Counted from the stretch's first letter, positions 15,970-25,177 are shown. The stretch is DNA of 64,000 nucleotides from Phaeobacter sp. 22II1-1F12B (GCF_002210165.1 NZ_AQQP01000006.1:1-64000); one strand, 5' to 3'. The notes: a model not told the origin generated them from the sequence alone. Program-made: numbers and translations.

Positions 15970-18633
15970 ATGCAATCAACTATGCCTACCCTGAACCCGT
16001 CGCGCCGAGAATTGCTTTCGCTATTTGCCCTCGACGTTGAAATTACCAGCGGTTTGGGCACCATGTTGAAAGATGCTGAAGGCCGCGAGATCCTCGACTT
16101 TCTGTCTCAGTACGGCGCGCTGCCTTTCGGTCATAATCCCCCCGAGATTTGGGCCGAAATTAACAGGGCGCAGGTCGAGGAAACGCCGCTGATGATCCAG
16201 CCGATGCGCAGCCCCTATGCCGAAAAACTTGCGGATCGCCTGGCAGAAATCACCCCCGGCGACCTGTCGATTGTCACGCTGGCCAACAGCGGTGCCGAAA
16301 CCGCCGAGGCAGCCATCAAGCTGGCCCGTATCCGCACCGGACGCCGGATCATCCTCTCGACGCAGAACGGGTTCCACGGCAAGACGATGGGCGCGCTCTC
16401 GGCGACCGGGAAATCCCTTTATCAGGATGGGTTTGCGGTTGCGACCGACGACTATTGCTATGTCCCATACGGCGATATCGATGCCCTGCGCGATATGCTC
16501 GAAGCCGCGCATGACAAAATCGCCGCTTTCATCGTCGAACCGATTCAGGGCGAAGGCGGCGTCGTTTGCCCGCCCAAGGGTTACATTGACGCTGCTGTCG
16601 CGCTTTGCCGTGAGTATGGCGTTCTCAGCGTGCTAGACGAAATTCAGACAGGGCTGGGACGTACAGGTGCGCTTTTCGCCTGCTCCGAAGGCGAGGAAGT
16701 GCCCGACATGCTGCTTCTCGCCAAGGCTTTGGGCGGCGGTATGATGCCCATCGGGGCCTGCATCGCCCGGCCTTCTGCATGGGACGACCGGTTTGGACGG
16801 CGGCACAGTTCGACCTTCGCCGGGAACGGTCTGGCCTGCCGCGCGGCTCTTGCAACGCTTGATCATATCCTCAATCCGGAACTGGACCTGATCGGCAACG
16901 TCGCAAGTAACGGGGTCCACTTCCGCAGCGGCCTGGAAGACCTGCAGCGACGTTTCCCCTCGGTGATCCGCGAGGTACGCGGGCGTGGTTACATGATGGG
17001 GCTGGAATTCCAGAAATTCGATACCAGCTCGCATTCCGCGGTTCTGGGCTTTGCCAGCCTGAACGGCGGGATCACGGCGCTTATCTCTTCGTACCTTCTG
17101 AACCAGCATCAACTGCTGACCGCGCCGCTTTTCAACGAAACCTCGGTTATCCGGCTTCAGCCCTCTCTTATCGTGGGACGGGCTGAAATCGACCGCGCAC
17201 TGGTTGCCCTTGAGGACCTCTGCGAAGTTCTCGCTTCGGCCGATGCCTATCGCCTGGTCCGCCACCTTGTGCAAAGACCGGTCGAACAGATCGCGACATC
17301 GACCTCCGAGGCCGATCTGCCGCCGGTTGCAGGGAACCCGGTGGTCCAGCAGGAAGGGACATTCTCCTTCCTGATCCACTATACCGAGATCGAAGATATC
17401 TTTCGCTCGGACCCGACCTTTCGCAGTTTCACTCCGGAAGAACTCGAGAACTGGTGCGATTGGGTCAAGAAACTCGGTCCCGGTTTCGTACGCCATGTGG
17501 CCGAGGTCCGCTCGAAAACGGGCGCAACCGCGCGGGGGACGATCCTCTCCGTGCCCTTGCTTCCGAATGAAATGCGCGGGCAAGGCCGCAAGATGGCCGG
17601 CCAGATGATCAAGACCGCCGTCGAGACCGCCGCAGCCGAAGGAACCTCTCGCGTCGGTCTGGGCGCTTTCACTTCCATTGCCAGCCGGGGCGGTGAAACA
17701 GTCACCGGCCTTGGAACGCCCATCACCAGCGGCAACACATTGACGACTGTCTCGGCAGTCAAGGCGATCGAGAGGATGGCCGCCTGCACCGGCATCCCAA
17801 TCGACGAAGCCCATGTTGTCGTCGTTGGCGCCTCGGGCGCCATCGGGCGGCTGGCTTCGCTGATGCTGGCCCGCAAGGCCGGCAGCATGACCCTCGTCGG
17901 GAATGCCGCCAACCCCTTCTCCCCTGCCCTGCTGGCACGGGTCGCTGACGAATTATGCGAAACGATCTGCAAGGATCGTTCGCCCATGCCCGGCGATCTT
18001 GCGCGGGATCTGCGGGCCTTTGCCGCGCAACAAAAGAGCGAAAGCCTGAAAGAGCGCAACTCCCTGCCCGAACGCTTGCAGACCTACTGGCGCGGTCGCG
18101 GCATGGAACCCTTGCTCGACTGGACCACCCCGCTGGACGTCGCGCTTGAAACAGCCGACATCGTTCTCGTCGCGACAAGCGCCGAGATGGCGCTCATGGA
18201 TCCTGCCAACATCACACCCGGTACGCTGGTCTGTGACGTGGCCCGACCACCAAATGTCGCCAATTCGGAAGCGGGACGCGAAAGTGTTCTCGTGTTCGAC
18301 GGAGGGCTCGTCGCGCCCCCATTCGACATCCACCTCGGCCCCTTCCAGACCTTGCCCAAGAATCTCTGCTGGGGCTGCCTTGGCGAAACGGTACTGCTGA
18401 CTCTGGCCGGAGAAACCCGGGATTTCAGCATCGGCTCGAAACTGTCGCTGGAAGACGCCGACCACATCGCCCGCTTGGCCGAAGAACACGGGTTCGAACC
18501 CGCTCCGGCCCAATGGTACGGCCAGCATCTGAAAACCCGGCACATCGGCAAATTTGCAAAAGAGGTCGACACAAGATGGTCGCGCCGCGCCGAGCAGATC
18601 GCCGAAAAGGACTCTCAGCGCGCTCTGTCCTGA
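15970..18633 (+). CDS. Class III aminotransferase fused to acyl-ACP-reductase-like module
   Basis: An 887-residue, two-module enzyme. Residues 1-430 are a PLP aminotransferase of class III (ornithine/omega-amino type): GAETAEAAIKLAR, Asp223 in VLDEIQTGLGRTG, and the PLP lysine Lys252 in LLLAKALGGGMMPIG. Residues about 460-860 resemble the cyanobacterial long-chain acyl-ACP reductase (AAR): LGAFTSIAS, TSGNTLTTVSAV, the nucleotide loop GASGAIG (620-626), and Cys803 in CWGCLGETVLL, which lines up with the thioester-forming active-site Cys of AAR. I infer that it reduces a fatty acyl thioester to an aldehyde and transaminates it to a long-chain amine. PigE and TamH combine similar activities. No partner genes are adjacent. 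The start at 15970 could be 15982. Confidence 0.85.
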   Translation: MQSTMPTLNPSRRELLSLFALDVEITSGLGTMLKDAEGREILDFLSQYGALPFGHNPPEIWAEINRAQVEETPLMIQPMRSPYAEKLADRLAEITPGDLSIVTLANSGAETAEAAIKLARIRTGRRIILSTQNGFHGKTMGALSATGKSLYQDGFAVATDDYCYVPYGDIDALRDMLEAAHDKIAAFIVEPIQGEGGVVCPPKGYIDAAVALCREYGVLSVLDEIQTGLGRTGALFACSEGEEVPDMLLLAKALGGGMMPIGACIARPSAWDDRFGRRHSSTFAGNGLACRAALATLDHILNPELDLIGNVASNGVHFRSGLEDLQRRFPSVIREVRGRGYMMGLEFQKFDTSSHSAVLGFASLNGGITALISSYLLNQHQLLTAPLFNETSVIRLQPSLIVGRAEIDRALVALEDLCEVLASADAYRLVRHLVQRPVEQIATSTSEADLPPVAGNPVVQQEGTFSFLIHYTEIEDIFRSDPTFRSFTPEELENWCDWVKKLGPGFVRHVAEVRSKTGATARGTILSVPLLPNEMRGQGRKMAGQMIKTAVETAAAEGTSRVGLGAFTSIASRGGETVTGLGTPITSGNTLTTVSAVKAIERMAACTGIPIDEAHVVVVGASGAIGRLASLMLARKAGSMTLVGNAANPFSPALLARVADELCETICKDRSPMPGDLARDLRAFAAQQKSESLKERNSLPERLQTYWRGRGMEPLLDWTTPLDVALETADIVLVATSAEMALMDPANITPGTLVCDVARPPNVANSEAGRESVLVFDGGLVAPPFDIHLGPFQTLPKNLCWGCLGETVLLTLAGETRDFSIGSKLSLEDADHIARLAEEHGFEPAPAQWYGQHLKTRHIGKFAKEVDTRWSRRAEQIAEKDSQRALS

Positions 18634-18662
18634 TCGGCGGATCCGAAAACACCTCGCACAAA

Positions 18663-18699
18663 CAAGAACGGAGCGCCTATCGCTGGGCGCCCCGTCTTG
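18663..18699 (+). terminator. Hairpin terminator after the fusion gene
   Basis: CAAGAACGGAGCGCC at 18663-18677 pairs with GGGCGCCCCGTCTTG at 18685-18699 with two mismatches and a seven-base loop, followed by GGTTTTC. It lies between two convergent genes and could serve both, though the T run is short. Confidence 0.6.
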
Positions 18700-18727
18700 G
18701 GTTTTCAAGCTGCTGAGTGTTCCGGGC

Positions 18728-19471
18728 TCAGCTGCTCTTCCTCCGTTTCCGCCTCAGGAGAAACCCGGCGGAGGAGATCCCGCCCAGCAGCAGCAGTCCT
18801 GATGCCGGCAGCGGAATAACGTTCATATCTGCGACAACCTTGATCGAGTTCAGCTGACCATCGACGCTGATCTCGGTGTTGCTCGAGTCCACGAAGAACT
18901 GAAGAGCACCGACCTGGGTCCAGTCGAACCCGGGATCTCCGACAAGATCAGTGAAGGGAAGGTTCGGGTTGAAACCAGCGGCCAGCGTTTCCGAATAGGA
19001 AACAACGTTGCCCAGCATGTCCCAAGCCGTGATCTCGATGAATACGTTGCGATCAAAGTACGCAACATCGAATGCGAAGTAAGGATTGGTCCCGATCTCG
19101 AGGTTGATACCGCCAAGCCCGGTCGTATTGACCGTGGTCGGATCATCCTGACCGTCGTAGGTGATATAGCCCAGGCCGGATGCACCGGCGATGTTCGAGA
19201 ACGACAGAAGCCCCGCTTCCGAGCGAAGCTCGGTCGCGTCCTCGGGGTTGCCCGTTGCGCCAGTGTTGAGAACTTCGAAGTCACGATACCCGCCAAGCAC
19301 ACCAGCGTCGGCAACCTCGGAATTATTGACGAAACTTGCCGATGGCACGTCTTTGACCGTCTGCACCGAGTCGAACTCGTCGATCGTTAGCATGACCGTT
19401 GCGGCATATCCGGGGGCGGCGGCCAAGGCCATCGAGCCCGCGATCAATGCGCTGTATAAACCAAACTTCAT
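18728..19471 (-). CDS. VPLPA-CTERM sorting-domain surface protein
   Basis: A 247-residue secreted protein. The N-terminus is a signal peptide (hydrophobic stretch ending in AAAPGYA|A), and the C-terminus has the sorting signal IPLPASGLLLLGG, followed by a hydrophobic helix and the basic tail RRKRRK, the VPLPA variant of PEP-CTERM. Such proteins are cut by an exosortase and exported to the surface or biofilm matrix. The 190-residue middle is a beta-rich region with many Asn, Thr and Gly, without a named domain. A GGAG site precedes ATG 19471. No exosortase or exopolysaccharide gene is in the window. Confidence 0.85.
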   Translation of the reverse strand: MKFGLYSALIAGSMALAAAPGYAATVMLTIDEFDSVQTVKDVPSASFVNNSEVADAGVLGGYRDFEVLNTGATGNPEDATELRSEAGLLSFSNIAGASGLGYITYDGQDDPTTVNTTGLGGINLEIGTNPYFAFDVAYFDRNVFIEITAWDMLGNVVSYSETLAAGFNPNLPFTDLVGDPGFDWTQVGALQFFVDSSNTEISVDGQLNSIKVVADMNVIPLPASGLLLLGGISSAGFLLRRKRRKSS

Positions 19472-19919
19472 ATCAATTCTCCAGCAACTTTGAAATCTAA
19501 CACGAAGCCACGGAACCGAGCTTGATATTCGGCCGGGGCCTACTTTACCGGGACAATTACCACTAATTGGAGCACCACCCGTATGAGTTGTAATATACGT
19601 TGATCTTTCCCTTGAGTAAAGGAAAGCTTCGCCATTAGGCGGATTTTTGTTAACAAATAATCAACAATAACCCCGTGCGATAAGCCATTGCTGATGAATG
19701 GAAATCCCAGCCCTTACCACAACCTCCGGCTGCAATTCGCCAAAAGTACATTGGCATTCGGGCCAACGTGGGGCTCCTCCGACAACCTAAAACGGAAAAA
19801 CCTGCGGACCGATTCTCTTTCTGCAGATGCAAACGATAACGTAGGCTGCCATGACTAAGCTGAGGCCAGCCCCGTAAACCGGTTAGCGCAAACGATTTAT
19901 CTCTGTATTGCTCCCGGAA
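19472..19919. other. Intergenic, no gene seen
   Basis: About 450 bases upstream of the VPLPA-CTERM gene and downstream of the membrane-protein gene, both on the minus strand, so it should hold the promoter of the surface protein. It is AT-richer than its surroundings, especially 19560-19690. I could not fix a promoter or operator. Confidence 0.4.
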
Positions 19920-20426
19920 TTAAGAGACAACGGCGATGCACGCGACCACCATCAGGGTCGCAGCCATGCCCCAGTGCAGCATATGAAAATGCGTGTTTTG
20001 CCCACCTTCGTGACCGAACCAGTAACAGAAATAGTTTCCGGCGATCAGGAACCCTGCCCAGACGGAACTGAACATCGTGGCCCCGATCAAGGCCAGCCCA
20101 AGCGCAAGCTCCACGGAAAGCCAACCGCCAACGGACGCCCCCAGCGCGACAACTGCGGCCCAAAGACAGATGACCGTCACCGCCTCAAGAAAGATCGCCA
20201 CGTAAAAGAACGCGCGCTGCGTCTTGCGACTGGCCAAACGGCGATAGGCAACGTGCTCGTAGGCTTCTGGGTATCCGGCCCGCATCCGCTCCATGTCCAG
20301 AACCAGCGCGGTGAAAGTTTCGTTCAGAAACGGATGCACGATGTTTTCCACAACGCCGATGGTCAGCCATGCCGCCATGCAGATCAACTGAAGACACAGG
20401 GCGCAAATCAGTATCGTTTCAAGCAT
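19920..20426 (-). CDS. Predicted small integral membrane protein (DUF2165-like)
   Basis: A 168-residue protein with four membrane segments (about residues 4-26, 71-92, 98-120 and 149-167). A polar stretch after the first holds HPFLNETFTALVLDMERM, and the third segment ends in AGNYFCYWFGHEGGQNTHF. Its size, four-helix topology and aromatic/His-rich motif fit the DUF2165 group of small membrane proteins, but the match is by eye. No catalytic or transport residues can be named. It lies 130 bases downstream of the amidohydrolase operon on the same strand and may be read through from it. Confidence 0.6.
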   Translation of the reverse strand: MLETILICALCLQLICMAAWLTIGVVENIVHPFLNETFTALVLDMERMRAGYPEAYEHVAYRRLASRKTQRAFFYVAIFLEAVTVICLWAAVVALGASVGGWLSVELALGLALIGATMFSSVWAGFLIAGNYFCYWFGHEGGQNTHFHMLHWGMAATLMVVACIAVVS

Positions 20427-20555
20427 TTCACCTCCGTCTTACGCGCGCCCATTCCGGGGCAATCCATTTTCCTTGGCCCCGAGCTACAGACCTTCGGCAT
20501 GCCGCAATCGTTCAGGCTGATCCCGTCCCCAAGCAAAGCGCCTTCCCGGTCACGA

Positions 20556-21953
20556 TTAGTCCGCCATCGCCTCGATCTCATCCGGTGCCAGATGCTTGAC
20601 GCTTTCCCAAACCCGCGACTTGCCGGGGTTCAGCAACCCCTTGGGATCCATACGCTTCTTCCACGCAAGATGCCGGTAATCCGCATTCTTCAACCCGCCG
20701 CCTTCAACGTGGTATGAATGCGCATCCGCTACCGGAAAACCGGCCGCCTCATAGGTGGCATCGATCTCGCGGAGCCTTGCCTCATCGCTAAACCAGATGA
20801 TCGGCAGATCAAAAGCGGTCACCCTCCCGTCCACCTTGGCAAATTCGTGATGCTGCCAGACATCATTGCCCAGCGCCTTTCCAATTGCGGCAATCGCGTC
20901 CGCATCCGCCGGATCGCTGACACCGATCTGCTGGTAGGTTGCCGATCGGTCGGCTTTTAACACCTGCAGCGTCGTATGATTGTAAGAAAATTCAAAGACA
21001 TGCGGGATGGATCTCGCCTCCCGTTCCGCTTCGCTGAGCGCGAGATCGACATGCCCCCCTCGCTCTTCGATCAGGTTGCGAAACCCTTCGACCTCCCCCG
21101 CAGGCACCATCGCGACCAGCAAATTTTTGCCCTCACGGATATGCCTTTTAAGTCGCGGAAAATACTCAACGATCCGGGCATCGACCGTCGAGCAAAGTTT
21201 GCACCCGATCTCGGCCGCGACCGCCAGATCATACCCGGCGGCATAGGTATCGCGGTAACTGTCAAATGTCGCCATGCAGCCGATCCAGTTCCGTGTCGGC
21301 ACAGTGCGGAGCGTGATCTCGGTGATCGCCCCATTCAGCCCCCATGCATGGTGGATCTGCAAAGCGTCCTCCGCTTCAAAGACCCGCTCCTGCGGCGTTT
21401 CTTCGACGGACAGCGCGCTGAGGCTGATGATATTGCCCTTTTCGCGTAGCGCCCCATTGGCGATTGACCCGATACCGGCCGAGCCACCGGCGACGAAACC
21501 TCCGACCGTGGCAATATCCTTTGTCGAGGGGAACATGGCCATTTCCCACCCTTCGGGGATCAGCGCGCGATTGATATCCGCCATCAGCGCCCCGGCTTCG
21601 ACCCGGACGAACCCCTCGCCAATCTCCAGAATCCGGTTCATACCCGTCGTCTCGATGATCAGCCCGCCCTGCAAGGGCACCGCCTGACCGTAATTGCCGG
21701 TGCCGCCCCCGCGCAGGACGACGGGCAGGTCATTGGCATAGGCCACCGCAAGGCAATGGGCGAGTTCTTCGCGGGTTTTGGGCCGCGCCACCAGATCGCC
21801 GAAACATTTCTTAAGCTGGGCGTTCAGCAGCGGAGAATACCAAAAGAAATCCCGCGACCGCTTTTTAACCAGAACCGGCTCATCGATGATTTCCACCGGA
21901 GCAAGCGCCTGCGCAATTTTTCCCCAGTCGATTTGGTCGGTCTCACGTGTCAT
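20556..21953 (-). CDS. FAD-binding oxidoreductase (GlcD/VAO family)
   Basis: A 465-residue flavoenzyme of the vanillyl-alcohol-oxidase/glycolate-oxidase type. The FAD-binding half shows LPVVLRGGGTGNYGQAVPL and later ATVGGFVAGGSAGIGSIANG; the C-terminus ends HLAWKKRMDPKGLLNPGKS, the usual closing motif. Such enzymes oxidise hydroxy acids or alcohols and pass electrons to oxygen, cytochrome or quinone. It is the last of four overlapping minus-strand genes (ATGA with the amidohydrolase), so it should act on the product of the upstream hydrolases. The substrate is unknown. Confidence 0.88.
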   Translation of the reverse strand: MTRETDQIDWGKIAQALAPVEIIDEPVLVKKRSRDFFWYSPLLNAQLKKCFGDLVARPKTREELAHCLAVAYANDLPVVLRGGGTGNYGQAVPLQGGLIIETTGMNRILEIGEGFVRVEAGALMADINRALIPEGWEMAMFPSTKDIATVGGFVAGGSAGIGSIANGALREKGNIISLSALSVEETPQERVFEAEDALQIHHAWGLNGAITEITLRTVPTRNWIGCMATFDSYRDTYAAGYDLAVAAEIGCKLCSTVDARIVEYFPRLKRHIREGKNLLVAMVPAGEVEGFRNLIEERGGHVDLALSEAEREARSIPHVFEFSYNHTTLQVLKADRSATYQQIGVSDPADADAIAAIGKALGNDVWQHHEFAKVDGRVTAFDLPIIWFSDEARLREIDATYEAAGFPVADAHSYHVEGGGLKNADYRHLAWKKRMDPKGLLNPGKSRVWESVKHLAPDEIEAMAD

Positions 21954-23179
21954 CGCGTCAAACTCCTCTTTTCGGACAGGGACCGCAGTTCAGCCCCGGT
22001 TATCAGGTCACTGGTGTCGCCCGCGTCGCAGATCAGCAGATCTTCGACGGCTGAACCATCGACGGTCAGTTGCGGCAGACCCATTCCCCGCCGGGCAGCC
22101 GTCGTAATCAGCGGCAGGTGATCGCCCAGAGGCGGGTCGAGATGCGCCGCAACCACGGCCAGCGACAACACGTGACGCGGATCGTGCCGCCCCACCGGAC
22201 AAAAAGCATCGCGCACGTTATCTGCGCCAAGGGCAACGGTAACACCCCGCCCCCGCAATTCGTGCAGCCGGGTCAGCCCGCGCCGGTCCGGCGTTCCCTG
22301 CCCCCTGTCTTGCAGGTAAAGGTTCGTTTGCGGCAGGACGGTAATCGCGATACCGGCCTCAGCCAGCTTGTCAGCGATCCGCGCAACGTCACTTTCGGCG
22401 CAATTCGCAAGCGAGCAGGCATGACCGCACAGGATCGAACCCCCGAACCCAACGGCAAGCGCCGCATCCGCAATCCGCTCCAACCCGTCAAGCCCCGGCT
22501 CCAGACCTTCATCCACATGAAAATCGAGCTTCAGACCAAGACGCTCTGCCTCGCGAAACACGTTCCGCAATCCTTCGTCCCGCTCCGGCTGGTCAAATAC
22601 AAAGGCCCCCAAGACACCATTACGATGTGCAATGGCGCGCGCATAACCCCGCGCATGACCACTATCGGCAAGCGCGCCGATATCGATCAGGGCCGCGCAT
22701 TCAAGTAGCAGATCGGAATCCTCGCCCAGCTCATGCAATACGGCCCATGCAAGCGGTTCGACACTTGGGTCGTCGTCGTCAGACCAGTCCACATGCGTGC
22801 GTACGGCCCCGCAGCCAGATGCCAGCAATTCGCTTATCCCGCGCCCGGCACGGGACCGAACATCCATTTCCGTCCAGCCCTTCATATCCGCGTTTTGCGC
22901 CTTGATCGCCGCCTTGAGGTTGCCGCCGACATTCTCAAGCCGATGCACGCTGTGACATTTATCCAGATGCACATGCGGCTCGGTCAGACGCGGCAGGACA
23001 ACGCGCGCGGCCTGTTCGGTTGCAGGTTCAAGCCTGACGGCTCGTCCCTCTTGCAAGACAAGATCGCCAACTAGGCAGTCATCCAGCCTCTCACCGCCAA
23101 ACGCCACCGGATCGGACACCAGCGACACGGGCACCAGAACCCCGGCGATCCGGTCCAGACCATCTTTCCCACCCGTCAT
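21950..23179 (-). CDS. Cytosine-deaminase-like amidohydrolase
   Basis: A 409-residue member of the amidohydrolase superfamily closest to cytosine deaminase. Metal and catalytic sites: LTEPHVHLDK near the N-terminus, VRTHVD, LDFHVDEG, ILCGHACSL, and VALGADNVRDAF near the C-terminus. These enzymes deaminate pyrimidines or related heterocycles or hydrolyse cyclic amides. It overlaps both neighbours by four bases, and with the creatininase it forms the hydrolytic core of the operon. Start ATG 23179 lies inside the creatininase stop. A heterocyclic amine or cyclic urea substrate is likely, but not shown. Confidence 0.87.
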   Translation of the reverse strand: MTGGKDGLDRIAGVLVPVSLVSDPVAFGGERLDDCLVGDLVLQEGRAVRLEPATEQAARVVLPRLTEPHVHLDKCHSVHRLENVGGNLKAAIKAQNADMKGWTEMDVRSRAGRGISELLASGCGAVRTHVDWSDDDDPSVEPLAWAVLHELGEDSDLLLECAALIDIGALADSGHARGYARAIAHRNGVLGAFVFDQPERDEGLRNVFREAERLGLKLDFHVDEGLEPGLDGLERIADAALAVGFGGSILCGHACSLANCAESDVARIADKLAEAGIAITVLPQTNLYLQDRGQGTPDRRGLTRLHELRGRGVTVALGADNVRDAFCPVGRHDPRHVLSLAVVAAHLDPPLGDHLPLITTAARRGMGLPQLTVDGSAVEDLLICDAGDTSDLITGAELRSLSEKRSLTR

Positions 23180-23970
23180 TGCGCCGACTTCCGATGGTCG
23201 AACCGGGCAAATTCCGCAAGGAAATCAGCAAGGTTCCTGCCCGCGCTCGCAAGCAGCGCCTCACCTTTTTCCGCCGTCGCCGCCGATGCATTACCGCAAG
23301 CGCCTTCTGTGTGCAGATCCTGCGCCAGCCACCCGGGATTGACGGGTTTGCCGCCCAGTCCGATACGGGGAAAATCACTTTCCCAATCCCACTGAGCGCT
23401 GCGAAAATCCCCGGCCTTGGTCATGTCGACCCGGTCCGGGCGAATGGCCAGCATCATTGATGTCTCGCAATCCCCGGCATGGATATCGAGGCTATACTCC
23501 GCGGGATCAAAATGCGTCTCCCACTCGGCGAAGCCACCCCATGAACAGCTCGCCACGATCAACTCTTCCGTGCGTCGCAAATCCCGCGCAGCGACCTGCA
23601 AAAGCGCGGCGTTTCCCCCGTGGCCGTTGAGAAACAAGAGCCGATCCACCCCGGCCCGCGCCACCGAACGGCCGATCTCGCGCAGCATCGCCAGCATCGT
23701 CTCCGCCGAATAGGTCAGCGTCCCGGGAAAGGCATCGTGTTCGTCGCTCTTGCTAACGGTGAACGTCGGCAGGACAAGAACCGACTGCTCGGGTGCAAGG
23801 CAATCCAGCACCCGAGCCGCGACAGCACCGATGATATCGCTATCGACCGATAACGGCAGATGCGGCCCATGCTGCTCTGTCGCGCCCAGCGGCAGTACGG
23901 CAACCGTGTCCGAGGGCAAGGCGCGGAAGGCCGATGACGGCAGATCGCTCCAGTAGCCCTGAACGCTCAT
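23176..23970 (-). CDS. Creatininase family protein
   Basis: A 264-residue creatininase-fold amidohydrolase. The metal ligands are present: Glu and His in LGATEQHGPHLPLSVDSDI, His in FLNGHGGNAALLQ, and Glu in DIHAGDCETSMML. The family includes creatinine amidohydrolase, F420 gamma-glutamate-linked MptE-like enzymes and the FAPy deformylase; the family alone does not settle the substrate. It overlaps the glutamine amidotransferase stop by four bases and the amidohydrolase start by four. It is shared with several Roseobacter nitrogen-scavenging clusters in my recollection, without a proved pathway. Confidence 0.87.
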   Translation of the reverse strand: MSVQGYWSDLPSSAFRALPSDTVAVLPLGATEQHGPHLPLSVDSDIIGAVAARVLDCLAPEQSVLVLPTFTVSKSDEHDAFPGTLTYSAETMLAMLREIGRSVARAGVDRLLFLNGHGGNAALLQVAARDLRRTEELIVASCSWGGFAEWETHFDPAEYSLDIHAGDCETSMMLAIRPDRVDMTKAGDFRSAQWDWESDFPRIGLGGKPVNPGWLAQDLHTEGACGNASAATAEKGEALLASAGRNLADFLAEFARFDHRKSAQ

Positions 23971-24665
23971 GCCGCTCTACCGATGAAATCCTGAAGAAAC
24001 CCGCCAAACCATTCGCCCTGCCGCGCATCATGTAGCGCGATCAGCCGGTCCTGCTCTACTCTGCTTTGTACGCCGCGCTTTTCGTAAATCTCCGGCCACC
24101 GATCCTGCCAGCGCCGGAACCCGGTTTTTGTCACTTCCGGGTGGAACTGGAACCCATAGGTGGTCTCTCCATAGCGATAGGCCTGGTTTTCATAATTCTC
24201 GCCCCGCGCCAGATGAACCGCGCCGGATGGCAGGTCAAACGTATGGAAATGCGACTGGCACACTCTCATCGGCGCGTCGAGAAACCCCAACCCGGCCTCG
24301 GTTGGGCTGATCTCGTAATAACCGAATTCGAAAATGTCGTTGGCAGGCGCTCCCGCCCATGCCCCAAGATGATGCGCAATCATCTGCGCGCCCTGACAGA
24401 TGCCAAGCACCTTGATGCCCTTGGCCATACAAGCATCGATCCAGCGGTATTCTTCACGCAGGAAAGGATGCCGGTCGGTTTCGTAAACATTGAAAGGTCC
24501 GCCGTAGATGATCGTGGCGGCCAGATCGTCTCCCGGCTCACCAAGCCTATCGCCGGCATAGGGATGCCGCGTGTCTACGAAATATCCAGACCGCGTCAGC
24601 CACGCGGTCGCACGATCGTCTTTGGGTTCATTACCATGGCGTACAGACAGCACACGCTTGCCCAT
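23967..24665 (-). CDS. Class I glutamine amidotransferase domain protein
   Basis: A 232-residue stand-alone class I glutamine amidotransferase. The triad is complete: Cys90 in VLGICQGAQM, His175 and Glu177 in GFQFHPEV. It would release ammonia from glutamine or cleave a gamma-glutamyl bond. No synthetase partner domain is attached, as in the PuuD/GuaA-like hydrolases. The start is ATG 24665 with CTGAGGAGG upstream. It is the first gene of the four-gene operon and is divergent from the RidA gene across a 125-base promoter region. Gamma-glutamyl hydrolase of an amine is one plausible activity. Confidence 0.87.
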   Translation of the reverse strand: MGKRVLSVRHGNEPKDDRATAWLTRSGYFVDTRHPYAGDRLGEPGDDLAATIIYGGPFNVYETDRHPFLREEYRWIDACMAKGIKVLGICQGAQMIAHHLGAWAGAPANDIFEFGYYEISPTEAGLGFLDAPMRVCQSHFHTFDLPSGAVHLARGENYENQAYRYGETTYGFQFHPEVTKTGFRRWQDRWPEIYEKRGVQSRVEQDRLIALHDARQGEWFGGFLQDFIGRAA

Positions 24666-24790
24666 ATCATCCTCCTCAGGAAGTAGGTTGCGTGGCCCTA
24701 GTGAAAAATCTGTGCCAGAGAGTAGGCAATAAATCCCAGAACCCGGCCAACCATTCAACCCCCAATTATCGGCAGGAGAGTATCATCGTC

Positions 24791-25177
24791 ATGAAAGCCC
24801 TCAATCCAGCCACTCTGGCGGCACCATTCGGTGCCTATTCCCATGGCACCGAAATCCCTGCCGGAAAACGCATCGTCCGCACCTCTGGTCAATTAGCCAT
24901 CCAACCGAACGGCTTCATTCCCCAAGGTGCCTATGAGCAGGCTACTCTCTGCTTTCAATCGATCAGCGCCATTCTGGCAGAGGCGGGAATGACAGCCTCG
25001 GATGTCGCCCATATCTCTGCCTATGTGACTGACAGGCAATTCATGGCGGACTACATGCGCGCCCGCGACGAATTTGTCGGGGGTGCGGCGCGTTTGCCAA
25101 GTTCGACACTGGTGATTGTCTCGGGTTTCACCCGTCCCGAATTCAAGGTCGAAGTCGAAGTTCTGGCCGCCGCCTGA
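24791..25177 (+). CDS. RidA family protein
   Basis: A 128-residue Rid-family protein, which hydrolyses reactive enamine/imine intermediates released by PLP enzymes and other amine catabolism. The key arginine is in SGFTRPEFKVEVEV, with a C-terminal acidic residue, and the N-terminal APFGAYSHGTEIPAG is typical. ATG 24791 has AGGAGAG about ten bases upstream. It is divergent from the glutamine-amidotransferase operon, whose deaminase and oxidoreductase could produce imines; RidA placement supports a nitrogen-compound pathway. Confidence 0.9.
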   Translation: MKALNPATLAAPFGAYSHGTEIPAGKRIVRTSGQLAIQPNGFIPQGAYEQATLCFQSISAILAEAGMTASDVAHISAYVTDRQFMADYMRARDEFVGGAARLPSSTLVIVSGFTRPEFKVEVEVLAAA

